Of a DNA stretch of 57,884 nucleotides, positions 47,491-55,327 are shown in pieces. Both the position numbers and the translations under genes were made by a program. Location of the stretch: assembly GCF_004348345.1 (NCBI RefSeq), contig NZ_SMJZ01000021.1, positions 1 to 57,884 on the forward strand, in the 5' to 3' direction. The notes under the pieces are model-generated. The model saw nothing but the letters and a program-made list of their open reading frames with translations, ran no database searches and was not told where the DNA came from. This stretch comes from Nonomuraea longispora (GTDB taxonomy: Bacteria; Actinomycetota; Actinomycetes; Streptosporangiales; Streptosporangiaceae). Position 1 is the stretch's first letter. Every line of letters starts with the position of its first letter.

Positions 47491-49533
47491 TCAGCGTTCC
47501 CGGTAGTCGGCGGCCACCCCGACGAGCGCGATGAGCCCGGAGGCGAACTCCATCGCCTCGGCGTGCCCCTCGCTGAACGGCGGCTGGAAGCCCACGCCCT
47601 CCCACCTGCGCGTCCCGGGGTTCCACAGGTCGGCGCCGACCTCGAAGTCCCATCCGTAGACGCCGTGGTCGTACCAGAGCTCGTCGGCGGAGTTGCCGGC
47701 CGCCGAGTACAGCACGTCGGTCACGGGACCCGTCTGCTGCGGCCAGGTGACCGTGCCGCGTTCGGCGGCGATGGCCTCCTCGATCGTGCGGGCCGAGCGC
47801 AGGAAGTACGCCAGGTCCTGCTCCGACGGCCTGGGGAGGGTGACGCGGCCGTCGAGCTTGTAGGCGCCGGGCGGCCACATGAAGTAGCCGCCGTAGCTGT
47901 GGACGTTCAGGGCGAACCTGATGTTGGGGTACGTCCGCGCCAGCCAGATCACGTTGCGGCTCTCCGGCTCGGAGTGCTCGGCCGGTCCCGCGTACGTGCC
48001 GCTCTGGCAGTTGGCCGAGGCGCCGAAGTAACCGTCGTGCAGCGAGCCGACGGCGTAGTTGCGGTTGACGTCCACGCCCCAGGTGTTGCGCGAGGCCGGG
48101 TCGGACTGCGCGGCGGGGCAGTGGTTGGTCATGTTCTTACGCTGGGCGTTGAAGTCGTAGAAGCTGTAGTTGGCGCCGTCGGGGTTGACGGTCGGCACGA
48201 TGAAGACGTCGGTGCGCTCCAGCAGCCGGCGGGTCGCCTTGTCGCGGGCGTGGTTGCGCAGCAGCCGCTCGGCCGCCTCGATGGTGACCAGGGGCGTCAC
48301 CCATTCCCTGGCGTGCTCCTGGGCGTAGGCGAGCACGCCGGTGCGCGAGCCGTCGCGGTGCGCGCCGATGCGCAGCGCCAGCACGCGCGCCGGCTCGCGG
48401 GAGACGTCGGCGGGCGCCTGGAGGAAGTCGCTGAGCCGAGCGGGCGGCGCGGGCGCCATGACCCCGCTTCCGGCGTCGTCGCGGTAGGTCGTGGCGGTGA
48501 GGCCGGCGCCCTCCGTGGTGTTGATCGCGGCGGCGACCTGGGCGGCGGTGCTGACCGGCGTGCCGGAGCCGTCGGTGGCCAGGCTGACGGTGACGAGCTT
48601 GCCGTCCACGTTCACCCGCAGCGGCCGGTCCGGGGCACCGGGGGCGGCCAGCTCGACCGACAGGTCGTTGCCGCCTTCCGAGCCGTAGGCGGCGGAGGTG
48701 ACCACGACGGCCGCCGCGGGCGGAGCGCCGATGAGGGCCTGGGCCTGACGCCGGTAGCCGTTGGTCCGGTACGGCAGCGTGATGATCTCCGTGAGCCTCG
48801 GGTAGCGCCGGTGCAGGCTCTTGACCCGCTCGTCGAGCTGCGCGGGCGTCATGTACTGGGTGACGAAGTCGCGTTGGTACCCGTGGCCCTCGCGGTCCGG
48901 CCGCTCGCCGTCGGGCCACTCCTTGACCCGCGCCTCGGCCTTGCCGCCTCCGGCCGAGGTGACGGTGACCCACCGTGGCCTGCCGTCCGCCGGGACGGGG
49001 GCGCTGAGCTGGTGGCCGAGGTACGCGCCCGCGTCGACGTACGCGACCATGGGCGCCTGCCCATGGGATTCGCGCGCACCCTTCCACGTCACGCTGAGCG
49101 TGGCCGCCTGCCCCACGTTGCTGGACGCCTCGACGGACAGGAAGTAGCCCCCGCGTGACCTGAACCAGACCGCCCGCTCGATGACGATCTGGTCCTTGCC
49201 CGCGGTGGTTCCGGGCCGGGCCTGCGGCGGGGCGCCGGGCGCGAGGGTGGCGCCCAGCGACCTCAGGCCGTCGAGCTGGCCGGGAGTGACGACGGCGTCG
49301 ACCTGGATGCTGCCGTCGGGCTGCGGGCGTACCCGTTCTGTGAGGTCGGCGCCCGAGGCGACCAGGCGGTCGAACGCGGCCTGGTCGGGAACGGCGAGCG
49401 TGACCAGCGAGGCCGGCTCGGGGTCGGTGGGCCCTGAGGCGAGTGCTGAGGAGGCCGGGGCGGCCGGCCCGGCGGCGGCGAACGTCGTGAGCACCATCAT
49501 CAGAACGACTGCGGACGCCCGTGCAGCGCGCAT
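47491..49533 (-). CDS. Secreted M14 family zinc carboxypeptidase
   Basis: ATG complementary to 49531-49533 after GGAGGGGCC; 680 residues with a signal peptide (~1-32). An ~200-residue beta-rich N-terminal region precedes the M14 catalytic domain: TPAQLDERVKSLHRRYPRLT, zinc motif EHAREWVT, VPTVNPDGANYSFYD, NVHSYGGYFMWP and the catalytic Glu in WDFEVGADLW. A ~70-residue insertion sits between the first strand and the HxxE helix (LRVNVDGKLVTVSLATDGSG, STAAQVAAAINTT), a pattern reminiscent of phage tail sheath or flagellin-like beta modules. Its product and the following peptidase likely act together on extracellular peptides. Confidence 0.88.
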   Translation of the reverse strand: MRAARASAVVLMMVLTTFAAAGPAAPASSALASGPTDPEPASLVTLAVPDQAAFDRLVASGADLTERVRPQPDGSIQVDAVVTPGQLDGLRSLGATLAPGAPPQARPGTTAGKDQIVIERAVWFRSRGGYFLSVEASSNVGQAATLSVTWKGARESHGQAPMVAYVDAGAYLGHQLSAPVPADGRPRWVTVTSAGGGKAEARVKEWPDGERPDREGHGYQRDFVTQYMTPAQLDERVKSLHRRYPRLTEIITLPYRTNGYRRQAQALIGAPPAAAVVVTSAAYGSEGGNDLSVELAAPGAPDRPLRVNVDGKLVTVSLATDGSGTPVSTAAQVAAAINTTEGAGLTATTYRDDAGSGVMAPAPPARLSDFLQAPADVSREPARVLALRIGAHRDGSRTGVLAYAQEHAREWVTPLVTIEAAERLLRNHARDKATRRLLERTDVFIVPTVNPDGANYSFYDFNAQRKNMTNHCPAAQSDPASRNTWGVDVNRNYAVGSLHDGYFGASANCQSGTYAGPAEHSEPESRNVIWLARTYPNIRFALNVHSYGGYFMWPPGAYKLDGRVTLPRPSEQDLAYFLRSARTIEEAIAAERGTVTWPQQTGPVTDVLYSAAGNSADELWYDHGVYGWDFEVGADLWNPGTRRWEGVGFQPPFSEGHAEAMEFASGLIALVGVAADYRER

Positions 49534-49616
49534 CGGCCCCTCCTGGATCGCCGTATGGAGATCATTGAAGGACGACTTGACCCGCCGGGCAAGACCCAGA
49601 CCGCTCCCGGCGTGGC

Positions 49617-50417
49617 TCAGGAGGCCGTGACGTGAGGGACCTCCTGGTAGACGGCCCAGTCGGCGCTGATCGCGCCGGCCGCCTTCAGCAGCAGCGGCAG
49701 GTGCACCTCGGTCAGCTTGTCGATGGAGGTCTCGGCGGCGTGGGCGTTGACGTTGACGGCCGCGATGACGTTGCCGAGCCCGTCTCTGAGCGGCGCGGCG
49801 ACCGACCGGATGCCGAGGGCGAGTTGCTCGTCCGTCATCGCCCAGCCCTTGGCCCGCACCTCGCGCAGCACCGCGTCGCGCTCCTGCGGATCCGGCCGCC
49901 AGCGCGGCTCGATGCCGGAGCGGCTGGGCTCGGTGAGGACCCGCTCCACCTCGGCGGGTGAGAGCGCGGCGAGCAGCACCTTGCCCAGGGACGTCTGCAG
50001 TGCGGGGAAGCGGGTGCCGATCTGCACCGACAGGGCGACGATCTTCGGCACGGCGACCCTGGCGACGTAGACGATGTCGGAGCCGTCGAGCTGGGCGATC
50101 GAGGAGGACTCGTGCGTCTGCATGACCAGCCGCTCCAGGTGGGGCCTGGCGACCTCCCACAGCCCCATGGAGCGCACGTAGGTGACGCCCAGCTCCAGCA
50201 CCCGCGGTGTGAGGGCGAACCCGCCCGCCTCCTGCCGGGCGTAGCCGAGCTCCTGGAGGGTGAGGAGGATGCGGCGGGCCGTCGGCCTGGCCAGGCCGGC
50301 GGCCGTCGCCACCTCCGTCAGGGACATGACCGGGCGCCCGGGCTGGAATGCCCTGATGACATCGAGGCCGCGGGCCAGCGCCTCGATGAAGTCAGGTCCG
50401 GTGTCGCCGCGTGCCAT
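49617..50417 (-). CDS. IclR-family transcriptional regulator
   Basis: I start at the ATG complementary to 50415-50417 (after GAGAGGG); a longer frame reaches 50492. The 266-residue protein has an N-terminal winged helix (DFIEALARGLDVIRAFQPGR, LTEVATAAGLARPTARRILL, LQELGYARQE) and the IclR effector domain (VYVARVAVPKIVALSVQIGT, FPALQTSLGKVLLAALSP, GWAMTDEQLALGIRSVAAPL). It is of the PcaR/PobR type that senses aromatic acids. It is downstream of the amidohydrolase on the same strand; palindromic sites in the divergent promoter region are its probable targets. Confidence 0.9.
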   Translation of the reverse strand: MARGDTGPDFIEALARGLDVIRAFQPGRPVMSLTEVATAAGLARPTARRILLTLQELGYARQEAGGFALTPRVLELGVTYVRSMGLWEVARPHLERLVMQTHESSSIAQLDGSDIVYVARVAVPKIVALSVQIGTRFPALQTSLGKVLLAALSPAEVERVLTEPSRSGIEPRWRPDPQERDAVLREVRAKGWAMTDEQLALGIRSVAAPLRDGLGNVIAAVNVNAHAAETSIDKLTEVHLPLLLKAAGAISADWAVYQEVPHVTAS

Positions 50418-50501
50418 CGATGCCCTCTCGTTCGGATCCGCCTGCTCCGACTTTAGACGGTCGGCCTGGTCGGCATGGTCGTCCGTCCGCACGGCGGCAG
50501 G

Positions 50502-51935
50502 TCACAGGCGGTGCGTGGAGTCGCTGCGGTAGTCGGTGTACGTGTAGGGGTTGTCGAGGATCTTTGTGGCGGGGATGTCAGGGTTCATACCCTTCTCCCA
50601 TGCCTCGTCGCCCATCGCGGAGCGCAGGTGCTCGACCGTCCGCTCGACCTGCCGGCGGGCCGCGGCCAGATCGACGCCGACGAGGCGATGTTCGTGCTTG
50701 ACCACCCGGCCGTCGACCAGGACGGTGTGCACGTCGCCGCGCTGCGCCTGGAACGCGACGTGGCCGAACGGGTTGAGCAGCGGGAACGACACCGGCGACG
50801 CGTCGTTCTTGATGAGCACCAGGTCGGCCTTCTTGCCGGGTTCGACCGTGCCGAGGTCGTCGCGGCCGAGCGCGCGGGCGCCGCCCCTGGTGGCCCAGGT
50901 GACGACCTCGTCGGCGCGCAGGCCGCAGTGCGTGACGGTGTCGCCCTTGGCGTGAGCCTCCAGGTGCTCGCGTGAACGGTCGGCGCCGAGGGTGGCGCGC
51001 ATGGCCGAGAACAGGTCGCCGCTCCACCAGACGCTCGTGTCCATGGACAGCGACACCGGGATGCCGTGGGCGCGGATGGCCCACGTGGGCGGGTAGCCCT
51101 GCCCGGCGCTCTGCTCGCTCTCCGTGGAGACCGAGATGGAGCCTCCGGTGGCCGCGATGCGGTGGTAGGAGTCGGCCGACAGCGAGGCCGCGTGCACGTA
51201 GATGGTCTCGGGGGTCATGAAGCCGTGCTCGTACATCAGCTTGATGCCGTCGTCGCTGGTGGCCCCCCACACGCCGGCGTGCGTGGTGACGGGCACGCCG
51301 AGTTCGCGGGCGACCTCGAAGGCGGACTTCTCCGGGAACGACGGGTCGCCTAGCACGTCGAAGGCGAGCTGGAAGCCGAGCAGGTCGTCGCCGGTGACGC
51401 GCCGGGCGACGAAGTCGCGGAACTCGGGGGTGGCCGTCCACTCGGCGGGCGGCTGCTGGATGTTGCCGTACGCGAGCACGTACCGGCCGGGGACGGACTG
51501 CAGCGCGTCGGCGGCGGCGTCGGCGTGGTCGACGGTCTGCAGGCCGTGCGACCAGTCGACGACGGTGGTGACACCGGCGTCCAGGGCCTCGACGGCGGCC
51601 AGGGTGTTGCCCGCGTGCACGTCCTCGGGCCTGAAGAGCTTGCCGTATTCCAGGTAGAACCAGACGAAGTACTGGGTGAGCGTCCAGTCGGCGCCGTAGC
51701 CGCGCATCGCGGTCTGCCACATGTGGCGGTGGGTGTCGATCATGCCGGGCATGACGATGCCGCCCGAGGCGTCGATCTCGATGGCGTCCTGCGGGGCCTG
51801 CAGGTCCTGGCCGACGGCGGCGATCCTGTCCCCGGTGACGAGGACGTCCGTGCCGGGCAGCACCCGGCGCCCGTCCATGGGCAGCACCGTGCCGCCGCGC
51901 AGCACCACGGGGCGTCCGGAGTCGAAGTCGTTCAT
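50502..51935 (-). CDS. Metal-dependent amidohydrolase (AtzB/TrzN/SsnA-like subgroup)
   Basis: 477 residues starting at ATG 51935. The metal-binding His-x-His is at 69-71 (IDTHRHMW), followed by VTTHAGVWG, YVHAASLSADSYHRIA and the metal Asp in SLSMDTSVWWSGD. The composite beta-domain is formed by the two ends (VVLRGGTVLPMDGRRVLPGT and LVDGRVVKHEHRLVG). Members deaminate or hydrolyse N-containing rings and amides; the substrate is unknown. As the divergent partner of a ring-cleavage operon, it may deaminate or open the initial substrate. It is 84 bases from the IclR gene and likely cotranscribed with it. Confidence 0.88.
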   Translation of the reverse strand: MNDFDSGRPVVLRGGTVLPMDGRRVLPGTDVLVTGDRIAAVGQDLQAPQDAIEIDASGGIVMPGMIDTHRHMWQTAMRGYGADWTLTQYFVWFYLEYGKLFRPEDVHAGNTLAAVEALDAGVTTVVDWSHGLQTVDHADAAADALQSVPGRYVLAYGNIQQPPAEWTATPEFRDFVARRVTGDDLLGFQLAFDVLGDPSFPEKSAFEVARELGVPVTTHAGVWGATSDDGIKLMYEHGFMTPETIYVHAASLSADSYHRIAATGGSISVSTESEQSAGQGYPPTWAIRAHGIPVSLSMDTSVWWSGDLFSAMRATLGADRSREHLEAHAKGDTVTHCGLRADEVVTWATRGGARALGRDDLGTVEPGKKADLVLIKNDASPVSFPLLNPFGHVAFQAQRGDVHTVLVDGRVVKHEHRLVGVDLAAARRQVERTVEHLRSAMGDEAWEKGMNPDIPATKILDNPYTYTDYRSDSTHRL

Positions 51936-51961
51936 GGCACGCTCCTCGCTGGCGAACAGTT

Positions 51962-51976
51962 GTCCGCTATACGGTC
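51962..51976. promoter_or_regulatory. IclR-like operator half, amidohydrolase side
   Basis: GTCCGCTATACGGTC is an imperfect palindrome with the same GTCCG...CGG(A/T)C layout as the site at 52063-52077. It is 27 bases upstream of the amidohydrolase start. A TTGACA on the minus strand (complement of 52006-52011) could be that gene's -35. Confidence 0.5.
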
Positions 51977-52053
51977 ATCGTCACTGTGATGAGCGTTCGC
52001 CCGGCTGTCAAGGTGCTTGACGTCATAGCCTTTAGATGCTGGGATCGGCTGGG

Positions 52054-52077
52054 CGGACATATGTCCGTTCAACGGAC
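52054..52077. promoter_or_regulatory. Overlapping palindromes, probable IclR operator of the catabolic operon
   Basis: CGGACATATGTCCG (52054-52067) is a perfect 14-bp palindrome. GTCCGTTCAACGGAC (52063-52077) is a perfect 7+1+7 palindrome overlapping it by 5 bases. They end 16 bases before the CoA-transferase start. A candidate -35 TTGACG lies at 52017-52022. Confidence 0.65.
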
Positions 52078-52093
52078 GCGAGGATGGGACTCG

Positions 52094-53257
52094 ATGACTG
52101 ACACCGAGCCGCGGGGGCCGCTGTCCGGCGTGCTGGTCGCCGACTTCTCCAGGGTCCTGGCCGGGCCCTACGCCACGATGTTGCTGGCGGACATGGGAGC
52201 CGACGTCATCAAGGTGGAAGGGCCCGGCGGGGACGACACCCGCACGTGGACCCCGCCCGCCAGGGGCGAGGCGTCCACCTACTACCTGGGGGTCAACCGC
52301 GGCAAACGCTCCATCGCCCTCGACCTGCGCGACGAAGGCGACGCCGAGGCCGCCAGGGAACTGGCCGGACGCGCAGACGTCCTGGTGGAGAACTTCCGGC
52401 CGGGCGGGCTGGACAAGTACGGCCTCGGCTACGACGCCGTGCTGGCCGCCAACCCCGGCATCGTGTACGCGTCGATCAGCGGCTTCGGCTCAGGGGCCGG
52501 GGCACGGGTGCCCGGCTACGATCTGATGGTGCAGGCCATGTCGGGGCTGATGAGCCTCACCGGCGAGCCGGACGGGCCGCCCTACCGGGCCGGCATCTCC
52601 GTGTTCGACGTGATGGCCGGCAACCACGCCGTCATCGGCATCCTGGCCGCGCTGCGCCACCGCGAGGCCACAGGGCGCGGCCAGCACGTCGAGGTCAACC
52701 TGATGTCGTCGGCGCTGACCGGGCTGGTCAACCAGAGCTCGGCGTACGTCGCCGGAGGCGTGGTCCCGTACCGGATGGGCAACGCCCACCCGAGCGTGTT
52801 CCCGTACGAACCGCTGCCCACGGCCGACCAGGACCTCATCGTCGCGGCCGCCAACGACGGCCAGTTCCGCAAGCTGTGCGAGGTGCTCGGCATCCCCGAG
52901 GTGGCCGATGACCCGCGCTTCGCCCGCAACGCGAGCCGCACGGCCAACCGCGAGGAGCTGCGGCCGATCCTGGTCGAGCGGCTCGCCCGGCGCTCCGCGG
53001 ACGAGTGGTTCGACCTGCTCGTGGAGGCCGGTGTGCCCTGCGGGCCGATCAACACGATCGACGGCGGGTTCGCCGCGGCGGAGCGGTTCGGGCTCGACCC
53101 GGTCGTCGTGGTGGGCGAGGGCGAGCGGGCGGTGCCGACGACGCGGCATCCGATCCGGTTCTCCGAGACGCCCGCGGGCTACGCGCTGCCGCCGCCCGAG
53201 CTGAACGAGCACGGCGCCGAGCTGCGCACGTGGCTCGCCGAGGAGCGGCGGTCATGA
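52094..53257 (+). CDS. CaiB/BaiF-type CoA transferase (class III)
   Basis: 387 residues from ATG 52094. Class III CoA-transferase landmarks include LSGVLVADFSRVLAGPYATM, LLADMGADVIKVEGPGGDDT, YYLGVNRGKRSIALDL, NFRPGG, the catalytic Asp172 in VFDVMAGNH and ATGRGQHVEVNLM. It transfers CoA between carboxylates, here probably to activate a pathway intermediate. Its stop overlaps the next gene's ATG by 4 bases, so stoichiometric production with the citryl-CoA-lyase-like protein is likely. First gene of the five-gene operon. Confidence 0.9.
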   Translation: MTDTEPRGPLSGVLVADFSRVLAGPYATMLLADMGADVIKVEGPGGDDTRTWTPPARGEASTYYLGVNRGKRSIALDLRDEGDAEAARELAGRADVLVENFRPGGLDKYGLGYDAVLAANPGIVYASISGFGSGAGARVPGYDLMVQAMSGLMSLTGEPDGPPYRAGISVFDVMAGNHAVIGILAALRHREATGRGQHVEVNLMSSALTGLVNQSSAYVAGGVVPYRMGNAHPSVFPYEPLPTADQDLIVAAANDGQFRKLCEVLGIPEVADDPRFARNASRTANREELRPILVERLARRSADEWFDLLVEAGVPCGPINTIDGGFAAAERFGLDPVVVVGEGERAVPTTRHPIRFSETPAGYALPPPELNEHGAELRTWLAEERRS

Positions 53258-54060
53258 CGCCCAGGGACTACCCCACCGCTCTCGGGGCGTCGTCGCCCAC
53301 GTCGATCACGCTGCTCGGGCACGACCTCGCCGCCGACGTGATGGGCGAGGTGGGCTTCGGCGAGCTGGCCTTCTGGCTGGCCACGCAGCGCCGCCCGTCG
53401 CGGGGCGAGGTGCGGGTGTTCGAGGCGGTGCTGGCCGCGCTGGCAGACCACGGGTTCACGCCGACGGCCATCGTGACGCGGCTGACGTACCTGTCGGCGC
53501 CCGACTCCGTGCAGGGGGCGCTGGCCGCCGGGCTGCTCGGCGGCGGCTCGCGGTTCCTCGGCGTCACCGAGGACTGCGGGCGTTTCCTCGCCGGCGTGCT
53601 CAAGGAGCACGACCCCCTCCCCTCCGACGACGCCGGCTGGGACGCGCTCGCGCTGGAGACCGTGACGGCCTGGCGTGAGTCGGGGCGGCGCGTGCCCGGC
53701 CTCGGCCACCACGTGCACAAGGACGGCGACCCCCGCACGCCGCGGCTGTTCGAGATCGCGGCAGAGGAGGGCCTGTACGGCCCGCACCTGTCGCTGTTCG
53801 CCGCGGTCGGCCGGGTGCACCCGCGCGTGCTGGGCAGGACGCTGCCGCTCAACGGCGCCGGTGTCTGCGGCGCCGCGCTGGCCGACCTCGGGCTGCCGCT
53901 GGAACTGCTGCGCGGGTTCGCCCTCCTGGCCAGGACCGCCGGGCTGATCGGCCAGCTCGCCGAGGAACTACGGCACCCCGTGGCCAACGACATCTTCCTG
54001 TCCGTGGACCTGAACAACCGGTCCGTGCCCCCCGACCCCTACGGAGAGTCGCATGGCTGA
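53254..54060 (+). CDS. Citryl-CoA lyase-like protein (citrate synthase superfamily)
   Basis: 268 residues, much shorter than true citrate synthase (370-430) and close to citryl-CoA lyase size. It begins TALGASSPTSITLLGHDLAA and has the LGHHVHKDGDPRTPRLFEIA segment with the catalytic His pattern, plus NGAGVCGAALADLGLP and FALLARTAGLIGQLAEEL of the small domain. Such proteins cleave or form citryl-CoA-like thioesters, giving acetyl-CoA plus a 2-oxoacid. Translationally coupled to CaiB upstream; overlaps the LigB gene by 8 bases. Confidence 0.8.
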   Translation: MTPRDYPTALGASSPTSITLLGHDLAADVMGEVGFGELAFWLATQRRPSRGEVRVFEAVLAALADHGFTPTAIVTRLTYLSAPDSVQGALAAGLLGGGSRFLGVTEDCGRFLAGVLKEHDPLPSDDAGWDALALETVTAWRESGRRVPGLGHHVHKDGDPRTPRLFEIAAEEGLYGPHLSLFAAVGRVHPRVLGRTLPLNGAGVCGAALADLGLPLELLRGFALLARTAGLIGQLAEELRHPVANDIFLSVDLNNRSVPPDPYGESHG

Positions 54061-54919
54061 ACTCGTCGCGGTCATCGCATCCACCCACCACCCCTTCTAC
54101 TACCGCGCCAGCACCTCCACGGGTGAGGACCGCCCGCCCTTCGCCGACGAGTGGGTGCGCAAGGTCGAGGCGTTCCGCGAGACTCTGACCAGGGCCAGGC
54201 CCGACGTGCTGGTCATGGTCGGCTCCGACCACTTCCACCAGCTGTGGCTGGACAACATGCCGCAGTTCCTCGTCGGCAAGGCGCCCTTCTACGACGCGAA
54301 CTTCTACAACGAGGAACGCGAGTTCGGGCTGCCCAGGATGGTGTTCAGCGGGCAGGAGGAGCTGTCGGCGTACATCCTGCGCGAAGGCCTCGACGCGGGC
54401 TTCGACCTGGCCTTCTCCAACGAGCTGCGGATCGACCACTCGATCACGTGCCCGATCATCACCCTGCGCCCGCAGAACGACCTGCCGATCGTGCCCGTCT
54501 ACACCAACATCTTCGCCCCTCCCCTGCCGCAGCCGAAACGGTTCGTGCAGCTCGGCCGGACCATCAGGGAGCTCGTCGAGTCGTGGCCCTCCGGCCAGCG
54601 GGTCGCCGTCATCGGCACCGGGCACCTGTCGCTCGAACTTGGCGGGCCGCGCCAGTTCGGGCCGCACGGCCCCGACCCCGAGTTCGACCGCAGGGCCGTC
54701 GAATGGATCTCCACCGGCGACCTCGAAGGCTGCCTGTCGGAGGTCACGCTCGACAGCCTGTGGGAGCCCGGCAACGCCACCCACGGCTTCATGGACTTCA
54801 TGCTGATGATGGGAGTGGCCGGCGAGGGGAAGAAAGCCGACTATGTGGATACGTACGACCTGTTCCACACCATGGAGGCGTACTTCACCTGGTACCCGAA
54901 CGGAGGTGACGGGTCATGA
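54053..54919 (+). CDS. Class III extradiol ring-cleavage dioxygenase, catalytic (LigB-type) subunit
   Basis: 288 residues. Fe(II)-site candidates are His12/His13 in ASTHHPFYY and His60/His62 in GSDHFHQLW, as in the LigB superfamily. Later landmarks are DHSITCPIITL and VAVIGTGHLSLELGGPR with the second-shell His. It would cleave a catecholic or gallate-type ring next to the diol. The following gene encodes an LigA-like small subunit, so this is a two-subunit enzyme of the protocatechuate 4,5-dioxygenase type. The start overlaps the previous gene by 8 bases. Confidence 0.88.
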   Translation: MAELVAVIASTHHPFYYRASTSTGEDRPPFADEWVRKVEAFRETLTRARPDVLVMVGSDHFHQLWLDNMPQFLVGKAPFYDANFYNEEREFGLPRMVFSGQEELSAYILREGLDAGFDLAFSNELRIDHSITCPIITLRPQNDLPIVPVYTNIFAPPLPQPKRFVQLGRTIRELVESWPSGQRVAVIGTGHLSLELGGPRQFGPHGPDPEFDRRAVEWISTGDLEGCLSEVTLDSLWEPGNATHGFMDFMLMMGVAGEGKKADYVDTYDLFHTMEAYFTWYPNGGDGS

Positions 54920-55275
54920 GCAAATACCTGCTGAACAAGTTCCTCTTCACCGTCGACCGCGACCCCGAGCTGGTCGAGCGCTACCGCGAGGAGCCGCGCG
55001 CCACGGTGGAGATGTGGGAGGCCGAGTACGCCAACCGCATCCTCGGCTGCCACACCGGCGAGTCGTCGACGTGGCTGCGCTTCGACGACGTCGAACGCGA
55101 GGCGCTGGCCGCCCACGACTACCCGAAGTTGTTCGAGCTGGGGGCTCATCCGTTCCTCACGCTGACGTTGTTCATCGCGATGTTCGAGCGCGACCATCCG
55201 CCGCTGGGCTTCCAGAAGGAGTACGCGCGGCGGTTGTCCCACATGAGCCTGCCGTACCCGGACATCGCCACATGA
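54916..55275 (+). CDS. Extradiol dioxygenase small (LigA-type) subunit
   Basis: 119 residues; ATG overlaps the LigB-type stop by 4 bases. The sequence is the LigA helical fold: KYLLNKFLFTVDRDPELVER, an EEPRATVEMW helix, DVEREALAAHDYPKLFELGA and HPFLTLTLFIAMFERDHPPL. LigA caps the active site of LigB in the heterotetramer and is diagnostic of the class III enzymes acting on protocatechuate or gallate-like acids. Confidence 0.9.
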   Translation: MSKYLLNKFLFTVDRDPELVERYREEPRATVEMWEAEYANRILGCHTGESSTWLRFDDVEREALAAHDYPKLFELGAHPFLTLTLFIAMFERDHPPLGFQKEYARRLSHMSLPYPDIAT

Positions 55276-55327
55276 CGGAGGTCGCCTGCCTTTCCGCCCG
55301 GGGCGGCCCTGCCACGGGGGTGGTGTC

